Shown piece after piece: positions 12,773 through 22,600 of a DNA stretch of 60,601 bases. The first letter of the stretch is position 1, and each line of letters begins with the position of its first letter. Location of the stretch: the NCBI GenBank assembly GCA_902492455.1, contig CABULH010000020.1, forward strand, positions 1-60,601. Direction: 5' to 3'. The notes under the pieces were generated by a model. The model was not told where the DNA came from and searched no databases. It saw only the letters and a program-made list of their open reading frames with translations. Source of the stretch: an uncultured Oscillospiraceae bacterium. GTDB taxonomy: Bacteria > Bacillota > Clostridia > Oscillospirales > Acutalibacteraceae. The position numbers and the translations under genes were made by a program.

Positions 12773-14188
12773 ATGCGAAAAGAACCGGAAAGCCCGGAGG
12801 AAAAATTTCACCGAATGACCGAAACACCTGTTAAACGGCTGGTCTGCACACTGGCGGTGCCCACCGTTATCAGTATGCTTATTACCTCAATTTATAATAT
12901 GGCCGATACCTTTTTCATTGGTCAAATAGGCGACGGAGCCACCAGCGCCACGGGCGCAGTGGGGGTAGCCTTTTCCCTGATGGCGGTCATTCAGGCCGTG
13001 GGTTTCACCTTAGGCATGGGAAGCGGTAATTATGTAGCCCGGATGCTGGGACAGAGAAAAAATGAAAAAGCCGCTCGGGTGGCTGCCACCGGATTTTTCA
13101 CCTCTCTCTTCGTCGGTCTGCTACTTACCATTTTGGGACTGATCTTTCTCGACCCGCTGACCAGGCTGCTGGGCGCTACGGATACCATTCTCCCCTTTGC
13201 CCGAGAATACATACGCTATATTCTGCTGGGCGCACCTTGGATGGCCGCTTCCTTTGTACTTAACAACCTACTGCGCTATCAGGGCAGCGCCATTTACGCC
13301 ATGCTGGGCATCGGCACCGGCGGAATACTGAATATTCTGCTGGATCCTCTGTTTATCTTTGGGCTGAAAATGGGAACCGGCGGCGCGGCTCTGGCCACCA
13401 TTATCAGCCAGTTTATCAGCTTCTGCATTCTGCTGTGGGGCTGCGGCCGGGGCGGCAATATCGCCATCCGTCTCCGAAACTTTTCTTTTCAATGGCAGAT
13501 TCACCGGGAAATTCTTCGTACCGGCATGCCTTCCTTTTACCGGCAGGGGCTGGCGAGCTTGTCCATCGTCTGTCTGAATTTCAGCGCCAAGCCTTTTGGC
13601 GATCCCGCCATTGCGGCCATGGCCATTGTCTCCAAGGTATCTCAGTTCGCCCTTTCCGCCCTACTGGGGTTCGGTCAGGGCTTCCAACCGGTAGCGGGCT
13701 TCAATTACGGCGCGGGACGTAACGACCGGGTACTGGATGCCTATCGCTTCTGTCTCCGGCTGGCATCCTGCCTGTTGGTGGTGCTGGCGGCCGCCGGACT
13801 TCTGCTGTCCCCACAGGTGGTGCAGATTTTCCGCCGGGACGACGCCGAGGTTATCGCCATCGGTGCCAGAGCCCTGCGATTTCAATGTATAACCCTGCCC
13901 TTGAGCGGCTATATCATCATTGCCAACATGCTGTTGCAAACCATCGGTAAAAGCGGCAAAGCCTCTCTCTTATCTTTAGCGCGGCAGGGTCTGTTTTTCC
14001 TTCCCGCCATCTTTCTCTTTCCCGCTCTGCTGGGATTAACCGGCGTACAGATCAGTCAGCCTGTTGCAGACATCGCCACTTTTCTTCTGGCGATCCCTCT
14101 CAGCCGCAGCGTAGTGAAGGAATTGAGGACCGCCTCCCCCGTTCCGGCAGGGCCGCCGAAGCCCTTGATTCCCCCACCTGCGGAATAA
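12773..14188 (+). CDS. MATE family efflux transporter
   Basis: Multidrug and toxic compound exporter of the polysaccharide/MATE superfamily; an inner-membrane antiporter with about twelve helices in two six-helix halves. The 471-residue product shows the family N-terminus (VKRLVCTLAVPTVISMLIT, then YNMADTFFIGQIG) and the repeated pattern at the start of the second half (GMPSFYRQGL, FGQGFQPVAGFNYGA). GGAAGGAA precedes the ATG. The last 20 residues are a Pro-rich hydrophilic tail. It stands divergent from rpoB and upstream of eno, with no clear functional link to either. The substrate cannot be told from sequence. Confidence 0.93.
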   Translation: MRKEPESPEEKFHRMTETPVKRLVCTLAVPTVISMLITSIYNMADTFFIGQIGDGATSATGAVGVAFSLMAVIQAVGFTLGMGSGNYVARMLGQRKNEKAARVAATGFFTSLFVGLLLTILGLIFLDPLTRLLGATDTILPFAREYIRYILLGAPWMAASFVLNNLLRYQGSAIYAMLGIGTGGILNILLDPLFIFGLKMGTGGAALATIISQFISFCILLWGCGRGGNIAIRLRNFSFQWQIHREILRTGMPSFYRQGLASLSIVCLNFSAKPFGDPAIAAMAIVSKVSQFALSALLGFGQGFQPVAGFNYGAGRNDRVLDAYRFCLRLASCLLVVLAAAGLLLSPQVVQIFRRDDAEVIAIGARALRFQCITLPLSGYIIIANMLLQTIGKSGKASLLSLARQGLFFLPAIFLFPALLGLTGVQISQPVADIATFLLAIPLSRSVVKELRTASPVPAGPPKPLIPPPAE

Positions 14189-14327
14189 CGGCAGCCGGCT
14201 TTCTTTGATGGAACCAAAAACAATGTTTAATCCCTACTATCTGCTGCGGCTTATCAGCGGACCCGTTTATCTTCCGCGCGATTGGATATACTACTGCTTG
14301 ATAAATGAAAAGAAATGAGGTTTAGCC

Positions 14328-15623
14328 ATGGCTTCCAATCGCATAGCATCTGTTGCCGGCCGACAGATTTTCGATTCCCGGGGCACGCCTACCGTTGAGG
14401 CTGAAGTAATCCTGGAAAGTGGCGTGGCCGCCTGCGCCAGCGTGCCTTCCGGCGCATCCACCGGCCGCCATGAGGCGGTGGAGCTGCGGGATAGCGACAG
14501 CGCTTACTATGGTGGAAAAGGCGTTTCACGGGCGGTGGAGAACATCCATGAAACAATCGAACCGGTATTGCTGGGGCTGCCCGCAGACTGTCAGGGAACC
14601 ATCGACCGACTGCTGATCGAAACCGACGGCACACCCAACAAATCCCGGCTGGGCGCCAACGCCACTCTAGCGGTTTCCCTGGCCTGCGCCAAAGCCGCGG
14701 CGGCGGCAGCCGGGCAGATATTCTATCGGTATATCGGCGGCGCGGCGGCCTCCATTCTCCCCGTGCCTATGATGAATATCCTCAACGGCGGCGCTCACGC
14801 GGACAACAACGTGGATATCCAGGAATTCATGATCATGCCGGTAGGCGCGGATTCCTTCCACGGTGCCATGCGGATGGCCACGGCCGTTTACGGGGCGCTG
14901 AAAAACCTTCTGCGGTCCCAAGGGCTTTCCACCGGCGTAGGGGATGAAGGCGGGTTCGCACCTGATCTTCAGGATGATGAACAGGCGCTCCAGCTGCTTA
15001 CCGCTGCCATTGAAGCCGCCGGCTTTCGTCCGGGGGAGGATATCTGCATCGCCCTGGATGCCGCTGCCAGCGAGTGGGCGGAGGATGAGGGCGGCTACCG
15101 TCTGCCCAAACGGGGCACGCGGCTGACACGGGAGGATCTGATCGCCTACTTTGAATCTTTGTCCCGAAAATATCCCCTGATCTCTGTGGAGGATCCACTG
15201 GCGGAGGACGATTTCCACGGCTTCTGCCGATTCACGGAAGTTTTGGGAGATCGGCTGCAGATTGTCGGCGACGATTTGTTTGTCACCAATCCCTCACGGC
15301 TGCGACAGGGTATCGCTATAGGAAGCGCCAATGCGGTTTTGGTAAAGCCCAATCAGATTGGAACTCTATCGGAAACCATAGAAACCGTACGCCTCGCCCA
15401 CGCCAATGGTTACCGCGCCATTCTGTCCCATCGCAGCGGGGAAACGGAGGATACCTCCATCGCGGATATCGCCGTGGCTCTGGGGACCGGTCAAATCAAA
15501 ACCGGCGCCCCTGCCCGAACCGACCGGGTGTGCAAATACAACCGTCTGCTAAAAATTGAACAGCATTTGGGCCGGGATGCGGTTTACGGCCGGCCCCTGA
15601 TCCTGCCTGGACGACGTTTATAA
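14328..15623 (+). CDS. eno: Enolase (phosphopyruvate hydratase)
   Basis: Glycolytic enzyme that interconverts 2-phosphoglycerate and phosphoenolpyruvate, in the cytosol. The 431-residue product is full length. Catalytic and Mg-binding parts are present: PSGASTG loop, QEFMIMPVGA, VGDEGGFAP, the metal ligand Asp in ALDAAASE, Glu in SVEDPLAEDD, Asp in IVGDDLFVTN, the base Lys in VLVKPNQIGTLSET, and the SHRSGETEDT loop. The usual DSRGNPT near the N-terminus reads DSRGTPT, and the central part is somewhat divergent, but no key residue is missing. GAGG lies seven bases before the ATG. A strong bidirectional terminator follows. Confidence 0.96.
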   Translation: MASNRIASVAGRQIFDSRGTPTVEAEVILESGVAACASVPSGASTGRHEAVELRDSDSAYYGGKGVSRAVENIHETIEPVLLGLPADCQGTIDRLLIETDGTPNKSRLGANATLAVSLACAKAAAAAAGQIFYRYIGGAAASILPVPMMNILNGGAHADNNVDIQEFMIMPVGADSFHGAMRMATAVYGALKNLLRSQGLSTGVGDEGGFAPDLQDDEQALQLLTAAIEAAGFRPGEDICIALDAAASEWAEDEGGYRLPKRGTRLTREDLIAYFESLSRKYPLISVEDPLAEDDFHGFCRFTEVLGDRLQIVGDDLFVTNPSRLRQGIAIGSANAVLVKPNQIGTLSETIETVRLAHANGYRAILSHRSGETEDTSIADIAVALGTGQIKTGAPARTDRVCKYNRLLKIEQHLGRDAVYGRPLILPGRRL

Positions 15624-15625
15624 TA

Positions 15626-15676
15626 AAAATGAAAGGAGGGAGAGATTTCAGGATCTCCCCTCCTTTCATTTTATTT
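15626..15676. terminator. Bidirectional terminator between eno and the parvulin gene
   Basis: Long hairpin: AATGAAAGGAGGGAGAGA (15628-15645) pairs with TCTCCCCTCCTTTCATT (15654-15670), with A-rich and T-rich flanks on either side. It closes eno on the plus strand and the foldase gene on the minus strand. Confidence 0.85.
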
Positions 15677-15680
15677 GGTA

Positions 15681-17195
15681 TTAAGCATTGATCTTATTCA
15701 GTTTTCCATCATAAAAAAGTACGGAATAGTCATCGCTGAACTCCTTGAATTTTGCCTCATAATCGTCGTTTTTCATTTCTTCGGTCACCGCTGCTTTCCA
15801 AGCAGGGATACCGTCTCCTACGAAATACATAATATGATAACCGTAGCTGGTCTTGACAATTTCCACATCGCCCGCCTTGCGCGCATCGTCAAAGATCCAG
15901 TTGTTGAACTCGGTTACCATGACACCCTTCCGGACATTTTCATACAGCCCGCCCTCAGAAGCGGAACCGCCGTCCTCGCTGTGTTCCTTTGCCAGTGCCG
16001 CGAATGCTGCTTCCGTTTTCTCGCCGGATTCCCACTGGGCCAGAATCTTATCCGCTTCTGCCTTGGCTTCGTCGGCAGATTCGTAATTGCTGGTGTTGAA
16101 AAGAATGTGCCGCACATTCTTGGTGGCGTATTCCTGCCGGGCGGCGGTCTTCACCAGATAATAAACGGTATATTGGTTGGTTCCCTCGATAACGGTGGTG
16201 TCCCCTGCCTTGCGCTCTTCATCAAAAGCCCACTTGCCAAAATCACCGGAAGTAGAATAGGCAAAATCCTGGTACAGCGTAGCGGCCACTTTTTCCGCAA
16301 TCCGCTCATCGCTTAAACTGCTGGTGGCGGGGTCCTTCTTCATATAAGCCGTCAGCCATGCATCGAAGTCCTCTGCCGTCTTACAGGCTGCCAGCTCATC
16401 GGCGGCCTTCTTGGTCTCGGCATTGATGGTTTTCTTTTCATCATCCGTGGCGCCGTCTGGGATATCCGATTTCAGCGTATAGCTCTTGTAATCCAAATAC
16501 AGATAGGCGTTTTTATTCTCTTTAAAATACTCTTCCAGCTTTTCGTCCGAATAAGTAAAGCCATCCATTAGTTCCTGATAATATTTGGTGGCTAAAGAGG
16601 ACAGTTCCAGGCATTTGCGGATGTCTCCTTCACCTACGCCATTGCCGTACAGTGAGGCCAAATATTTCTCATAACTCTTTTTTTCTTTTTCTGCGGCGGC
16701 CTTCAAATCGGTAAAGGTCTCGTCAATGTCGGCCTTGTCCGCATCATTCAGAGCAACTCCCGCCTTCTGCGCCGCCTCTGCCAGAATCACCAGCGTCTCT
16801 ACCTGGGATTTGGCCTTGGACATGAAGTAATCGAACCAAGTCTGGGTGGAGGAGTAGCTCTGATATTTCAAAGATTTTGTGGTGTCCGGCCCGCTGGAGG
16901 AACCGGAATTGCTCTGTAAATAGCTGGCGTACTGATTTCTGAAAAAGTAGGACATCATGGCGTTATCGATGTCATAGGACGAGGATATCACCGATACCGT
17001 TCGGCTCAGATACCAACCTGAGGCCGTGAGTACGCCATTCACAACCAAGGCGGCAACAACGACCAAAGCTACCACGCCTCCAGCGATTCCCAGAAGAATA
17101 TTCCTCTTTTTCTTTTTGGCAGCCAGCAGCCGGGCCTGCTCCTGTTCCTGACGGGTCTGGACCGCCTTCTGCCGCTTCCGCGCACCTTTACCCAT
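15681..17195 (-). CDS. Membrane-anchored parvulin-type peptidyl-prolyl isomerase
   Basis: Extracytoplasmic foldase of the SurA/PrsA/PpiC group. The 504-residue product has a short very basic cytoplasmic N-terminus (RKRQKAVQTRQEQEQ), one transmembrane helix at about residues 30-57 (LLGIAGGVVALVVVAALVV), a SurA-like helical region with Tyr- and Ser-rich stretches, and a PpiC domain near residues 360-470 (NVRHILF, EHSEDGGSASEGGLY, SYGYHIMYF). There is no lipobox, so the anchor is the helix, unlike PrsA. ATG 17193-17195 is chosen; a TTG three codons earlier (17204) is possible but too close to the AAGGA site. Likely third gene of a unit from the promoter at 18032-18060. Confidence 0.9.
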   Translation of the reverse strand: MGKGARKRQKAVQTRQEQEQARLLAAKKKKRNILLGIAGGVVALVVVAALVVNGVLTASGWYLSRTVSVISSSYDIDNAMMSYFFRNQYASYLQSNSGSSSGPDTTKSLKYQSYSSTQTWFDYFMSKAKSQVETLVILAEAAQKAGVALNDADKADIDETFTDLKAAAEKEKKSYEKYLASLYGNGVGEGDIRKCLELSSLATKYYQELMDGFTYSDEKLEEYFKENKNAYLYLDYKSYTLKSDIPDGATDDEKKTINAETKKAADELAACKTAEDFDAWLTAYMKKDPATSSLSDERIAEKVAATLYQDFAYSTSGDFGKWAFDEERKAGDTTVIEGTNQYTVYYLVKTAARQEYATKNVRHILFNTSNYESADEAKAEADKILAQWESGEKTEAAFAALAKEHSEDGGSASEGGLYENVRKGVMVTEFNNWIFDDARKAGDVEIVKTSYGYHIMYFVGDGIPAWKAAVTEEMKNDDYEAKFKEFSDDYSVLFYDGKLNKINA

Positions 17196-17355
17196 ATCGC
17201 TCAACCATTCCTTTCACCGCCGTCGGCGGTTATTCCCGTTCCGATACACAATACAGCCCGCCGGAACACCGGGCGCACAGATAATAGGATACAAAGCTCG
17301 GCTGTTCTCTACATGTGCTGGATTTGAACATTCTGTGAACTTTCACCTGCTCGTT

Positions 17356-17637
17356 TTACCGCCGCTCCCGTTCCACGCTGAGGATTTCCGCTTCGGTGTT
17401 AGCCTCCACAAAAGAGAGCACATTGTCCATGATGCTGTCTGCCTGGGCGTTATCCGCCGCCAGAGCCGCCGTCTGGATGACAATAAAGGCGTGGCTGTCC
17501 TGTTCATCCGCCTCTGCTGCAGCTATATTAAATTTGTTCCGCAGCTTCGCCAGAAGACTTTTGACCTCCATCCGCTTTTCCTTCAGCGAATGTACCCAAG
17601 GGACATGAAGCCGAAGAGTCAGGACACAAACAATCAT
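17356..17637 (-). CDS. DUF503 family protein (YlxP-like)
   Basis: Small conserved protein of the DUF503 family, about 93 residues, of unknown biochemical role; relatives in Firmicutes often sit near translation-factor genes. It begins MIVCVLTLRLHVPWVHSLKE, with the family core SLKEKRMEVKSLLAKLRNKF, and ends in a family-like beta segment (AEILSVERE). The ATG at 17635-17637 is chosen because GAGGTG lies six bases before it; upstream in-frame starts would add up to eight residues. It lies between the DUF1294 gene and the foldase gene. Confidence 0.88.
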   Translation of the reverse strand: MIVCVLTLRLHVPWVHSLKEKRMEVKSLLAKLRNKFNIAAAEADEQDSHAFIVIQTAALAADNAQADSIMDNVLSFVEANTEAEILSVERERR

Positions 17638-17687
17638 TTTCATCACCTCTAATTGAAACAAACACGGGCGGACGATCCACTATTTTT

Positions 17688-17978
17688 TCAGAACCAGCCC
17701 TGCAGCTTTCCAACGACAAAACCCGTGGCCATAAGCTGCAGCATGAAAATCACCGGTATCCCCACCATAAATTTTGCCTTCTGGGTTTTATGACGTATGA
17801 TCCTCATGGTGATGTACATGGCTGCTGATCCGCCCAAAATCGACAACAGAAGCAGCGTATGTTCCGGCACCCGCCATTCTTTTTTCCGTGCCCGCCGTTT
17901 GTCCAAAACGGTCACCACGCAGGCGATCAGGCTGATAACCGCCAGATAGGCCAAAACAAACCTCAAAACCGGGGGCAT
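17688..17978 (-). CDS. DUF1294 family membrane protein
   Basis: A 96-residue membrane protein of the DUF1294 family. Three or so hydrophobic segments are seen: residues 5-23, 41-58 and 72-90. The family core is clear: VLDKRRARKKEWRVPEHTL, LLSILGGSAAMYITM, then RHKTQKAKF. AGGAGG lies seven bases before the ATG. The function of the family is unknown. It is the first gene after the promoter at 18032-18060 and probably leads a unit with DUF503 and the foldase. Confidence 0.9.
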   Translation of the reverse strand: MPPVLRFVLAYLAVISLIACVVTVLDKRRARKKEWRVPEHTLLLLSILGGSAAMYITMRIIRHKTQKAKFMVGIPVIFMLQLMATGFVVGKLQGWF

Positions 17979-18031
17979 GGACGGGCCTCCTCACGCATAA
18001 AATTAGAAATAACACACTTCCTTTGCATCTC

Positions 18032-18060
18032 ATTGTACAGACAAAGGGAAAAATCGTCAA
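18032..18060 (-). promoter_or_regulatory. Promoter for the DUF1294-DUF503-foldase unit
   Basis: Minus strand TTGACG (18055-18060), 17-base spacer, TACAAT (18032-18037). The start site near 18025 gives a leader of about 45 bases before DUF1294. It is back to back with the plus-strand promoter at 18115. Confidence 0.65.
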
Positions 18061-18114
18061 GGCTGCTTTTCGACGCTGGAATATGTTGGGGTTGTATTTT
18101 TTTGTCGAAATCGG

Positions 18115-18143
18115 TTGACCGGAAGGATACAAACCGATACAAT
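18115..18143 (+). promoter_or_regulatory. Promoter for the GHL10/amidase unit
   Basis: TTGACC (18115-18120), 17-base spacer, TACAAT (18138-18143). Transcription from about 18150 gives a 27-base leader with GGGAGG before the lipoprotein ATG at 18177. Confidence 0.65.
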
Positions 18144-18176
18144 ATAAGACATGCATGACATTTATTGGGAGGCACT

Positions 18177-19634
18177 ATGAAACGAAGGTTCTTCTCCGTC
18201 CTGCTTTGCTGTTTGCTGCTGGCAGGCTGTGAAATCAACTATCCCGTCCCCTCTTCGCCTGAGTCGGACGAGAGTCGGCCAGCCCAATCGGAAACTCAGC
18301 CAGACAGCGTCTCCGACGGTTCCGATCCGGGTGCGACATCATCCGGCGGTTCCACCGCCGCCTCTTCCTCCAGTGCCGCAAACAGTACCGGTGTCACCGA
18401 AGAAGCCCCGTCAAACAGCACCACCCCTTATACTACCCGCCCTTCTTCCGCTGTTTCCTCCGACGCTTCTGAACCGTCATCGGCACCTGATCCTAGCACT
18501 CCCACTGTCAAACCACCGGATGACACCGATACAGAATTTCGGGGCGTTTGGGTATCTTACATAGAACTGAATTCCATGTTCAAAAATAAAACGGCCGCTC
18601 AAGCCAAGCAATCGATTGACGGGATGATGGACAACTGCCTTTCTTTCGGTATGAACGCGGTGATCTTCCACGTCCGGGCCAATAGCGACGCCTATTATCA
18701 GTCCAAATTGTTTCAGCCGGCTGCTTCCGTGACAAGCCTGTTGAACAGCGGATTTGATCCCTTGTCATATGCCGTACAGGCGGCTCACGCCCGTGGCCTG
18801 GAACTTCACGCCTGGGTGAATCCCTATCGCATTGGCCGCAATCTGTCCTATCGAGTCAACTCCTATAAAGGAGAGCCGATTCCCTATTTCAAAGATAAAG
18901 CCGATTCTCCCGGCTACTGGTACGCCCCTACCTCACTGGCTGCGCAAGGGCTGATTCTGGCCGGGATTCAGGAACTGCTGGCCTATGACATTGACGGAAT
19001 TCAGTTCGACGATTATTTTTATCCTGCAGGCGTATTGTCCGCCACAAGTCCGGCGGATTTTGAAAAAGCCGATTATGAAGCCGCCGGCGGCCGGATGAAT
19101 ATCGGGAACTGGCGGCGTACCCATGTGGACGCGCTTATCAGTAGCGTTTACAATAAAGCACACACCAAACCGGGCTGTGTCTTCGGAGTCTCCCCGTCTC
19201 ACGATTTCGTCAAAACCCGGGAACAAGGCTACGCGGATACGGTAAAATGGCTGCAGAAGCCGGGCTATGTGGATTATCTGTGTCCTCAGATCTATTTTGG
19301 ATTCGAACATCAGACCTCTAAATTTGATCAATGCCTGGAAGAGTGGCTGGCTTTCAAACCCGACTCCTCGGTGAAGCTGTACATAGGACTGGGGATTTAT
19401 AAGATCGGCCTGTCTCCCGATAATTGGGCCGGTTCCGGCAAGCTGGAATGGGCGAAAAACGACGATATCATGAAGCGCTCGGTGGAGCTGCTGCGCCGAA
19501 AAAAAACGGGCGGAATGATGTTTTACAGTTATACTTATTTTATTCCGGATTCCGTCAGCGCTCCATCCGGACAGACCTATGACCGCAACGTGGCGAAACG
19601 GGAAGTCGCCAATCTGCTTCCCTTGCTGCAGTAG
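18177..19634 (+). CDS. GHL10-type glycoside-hydrolase-like lipoprotein
   Basis: Cell-surface lipoprotein of 485 residues. The signal peptide ends in a lipobox (LLAGC, Cys at about 18), so it is exported and lipid-anchored. A low-complexity Ser/Thr/Pro linker of roughly 90 residues follows. From about residue 118 the sequence matches the GHL10 (formerly DUF187, YngK-like) TIM-barrel family: FRGVWVSYIELN, NAVIFHVRANSDAYY, GLELHAWVNPYR, and IDGIQFDDYFYP, where the adjacent Asp pair is a plausible catalytic site. The family is thought to act on cell-wall or other glycans, but no substrate is established for this protein. The start is the ATG with GGGAGG six bases upstream. It is followed at 42 bases by a larger GHL10/amidase protein, probably in one operon. 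Confidence 0.88.
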   Translation: MKRRFFSVLLCCLLLAGCEINYPVPSSPESDESRPAQSETQPDSVSDGSDPGATSSGGSTAASSSSAANSTGVTEEAPSNSTTPYTTRPSSAVSSDASEPSSAPDPSTPTVKPPDDTDTEFRGVWVSYIELNSMFKNKTAAQAKQSIDGMMDNCLSFGMNAVIFHVRANSDAYYQSKLFQPAASVTSLLNSGFDPLSYAVQAAHARGLELHAWVNPYRIGRNLSYRVNSYKGEPIPYFKDKADSPGYWYAPTSLAAQGLILAGIQELLAYDIDGIQFDDYFYPAGVLSATSPADFEKADYEAAGGRMNIGNWRRTHVDALISSVYNKAHTKPGCVFGVSPSHDFVKTREQGYADTVKWLQKPGYVDYLCPQIYFGFEHQTSKFDQCLEEWLAFKPDSSVKLYIGLGIYKIGLSPDNWAGSGKLEWAKNDDIMKRSVELLRRKKTGGMMFYSYTYFIPDSVSAPSGQTYDRNVAKREVANLLPLLQ

Positions 19635-19676
19635 ACAGAAAAAGCGCAGAACAGACGTGGAAAGGATTAGGACGTT

Positions 19677-22600
19677 ATGGCTTCACATGCGAAAAAAAGA
19701 CAGCTGCCTACCAAATGGATTATCAGTACCATCGTGTGTGCGGTGGTGGCCATTTTTATTATAACGGGTATCCTGCTGGTGAACAATGGCGTACTGGATA
19801 CCTTGTCGGGAATTTTCCAGGCCGCTTCCCAGCCGGGAGACTTATCTTCCGGCGGCAGCGCCGTTTCCTCTGCTCCCTCCGGGAATTCTTCCTCCGACTC
19901 CTCCAATTCATCCGACAACAGCGAACCGAACCTCCCGCCCCCTCTCATCCAAGGAAGCGGAAACTACGCCCGCCCGGATCTGATGCGGGGTGTCTGGCTT
20001 ACCGCCGGCACGGATTATCTCATCAGCGGGAAGGAAACCGCCGCCCAGATCAAGAAACAGATCGACAGCGCTTTTGCTTCTCTGAAGGAGTGGGAATTCA
20101 ATACAGTGCTAATCCCGCTGCTTTACAACGGCAAGGCCCTGTATCCTTCCACAGTCTATGAAGCGGCGGCCCTTCCGGAAGAAAACGGCGAGGCATTTGA
20201 TCCTCTGGCCTATATCCTGCAGTGCGCCCGGGATAAAGGCATCTATATTTACGGTATTCTGGACTGCCATGTGAGCGAAGAAAAGGGTTGGGATCCTACA
20301 CTGGAGGCTGATCGGAAAAAGATCAAAACCGCTGCCGCGGAAGCGGCCTCCCGTTACGCCTTGGATGGTTATCTCATTGAAGACTACAGCTATGCTTACC
20401 AGGATAAGGGCAGCGAAGAAGCCCATCAGCAGCAGGCGCCGGAAGTCGATTTCAATCAATTTATGTCCAACTGCATCAAAGAGGCGGTTACCGATGCGGT
20501 TCAGGCAGTCCGCTCCATCAACCGGGATTATTATGTCGGCCTTCTCTCCAACGCCGTCTGGGCTCATGCAACTTCGGACGAGCGTGGCTCCGGCACCCGG
20601 GGCTTTTATGAAGATTTTACCGACGGCCGAGCCGATACCCTGAACTGGCTGGACGACAAGCTGTTTGATTTCGTCCTGGTAAAGGACTTCGGTTCCACCA
20701 ACCTCTCTACCGCCAACTTCAACACCGTACTGGATTGGTGGAATCAGGTGACAAAAGCCAGGGGACTGCCGCTGTACATCGCCCACGCTTCCGACCGTGT
20801 GGGCACGACGGATACCGGCTGGAATGGTTCGGATCAGCTGTCCCGGCAATATCTCTCCTGCCAGGAAGCGGCGGAATGGAAGGGCAGCGCTTATAACTCC
20901 CTGGCAGCGTTGAAAAAGAACACCTCCAGCACCGCAATTCTGATAAAAACCTGGGCGGGAAATTATATGTCCGATTACGTGTCCGATACATTGAAAGTTT
21001 CCAGTCCTACCAAAACCACGTATACTACTCACGAGTCCAAAGTTTCCTTCTCCGGCAGCTGCAATCCCAATTTCCCGCTGACGATGAATGGCAAGGAAAT
21101 TGCGCTGTCCGAACATGGTTACTTTAGTCTGGATGCTGATCTCTCGGAAGGTCTGAATACTTTTACCTTCGAGAATAACGGGGTTAAACAAACATATAAA
21201 ATCACTTACGAATTGATTATTCTGCAAAGCATGGCACCCAGTAAAAATGTAACTCTAAATGGCGGATCGGATTTGGTTATCGGTGCCGTTGCACTTAAAG
21301 ATTCTACGGTTTACGCCATGGTGAATGGTAAAAAAATCGAAATGAAACCCACCGCCGTACAGCCCGATGAGGGAAGCGGCGACGAGAATTCGGACTTTGT
21401 CAATTACGCCGGTACCATCACGCTTCCCGACGGAATCGTGGGACAGCAGCAAGATCTAGGTGTCATAAAGGTTTATGCCACTTACAAAAATGTCACGAAA
21501 AGTCTCACCGGCGGCAGAATCCTCATTGCGGCGCTGCCGGATGAGGATGAAGACACCGAGCTTCCACCGGTAATCAGTGACCTGCCCATGCTCTCTCCCT
21601 CTTCTGGCGGGGAAACCCTGACTACCGGCAACGTGGTGGTGGTAAACTCTAACTACGCCGAGACCTTTAGCGGCAAGACCACCGACGATTTTTCCCGTCC
21701 GGTCAATGCTTATATGCCAAAAGGCACCACGGATGTTTATGTTAAGGATGTCACCGATCCCGCTACCGGCCGAACCTATTATCTTCTTGGGAGCGGCCGC
21801 AGGGTATATACAAACAACGCCTCTCTCATACGTGTTAAAACCGACTTTGCCGCCAACACCCTCGGCGTGAAAGAAGCTAAAGTCGAAAGCAATTATACTA
21901 GACTGAGTCTGAGCGCCGACTGGCGGATTCCCTATAATCTGCAGCTGGCTCCCCAGTATTATCTCAACCCCAACGGCAATCCGCAAAAATACGATATCAC
22001 CAAAAACAACGACGTGTTGGATGCAGATGCCTTTACCGCAGATCATGTGGATATCACTTTTTACTACACTACGGAAGCAAAAGCCACTCCTGCTTTCTCC
22101 GGCAGTCCTATTATCAAAAGCGCCGAATGGATCAAAGGTGATAACAATACCATGATCCTGCGGCTGCATCTGCGCAGCGCCGGCGGTTTTTACGGCTATT
22201 CCGTCACCTGGGGAGAGGACGGTACTCTGTATTTCGCCTTTAAGCATCCGGCAAATACGGCTGCCAATTCATCCGAACAAAAACTCAAGGGAATAAAAAT
22301 TGTTCTGGATCCCGGTCACGGAGGCAATTCGGGTACCGTAAAACCGATTGGGCTGGACGAAAAGACCCTTACGCTTATGTATTCTAATCTTCTAAAAGAC
22401 AAATTAGAAGCGTTGGGGGCTAAAGTAGTGATGGCGCGCACTACCGCCGATCAGAATCCCACCCTTGCCGCCAGAGCTGCTCTGGCTAGAAACAATGGAA
22501 CCGACTTATTTCTCAGCATCCATATGAATGCCGGCGGTGGACAAGGTGCTTCCTATCACTATTTTAACGAATACTCCTATCTGGTGGCTCAGCGGATGTA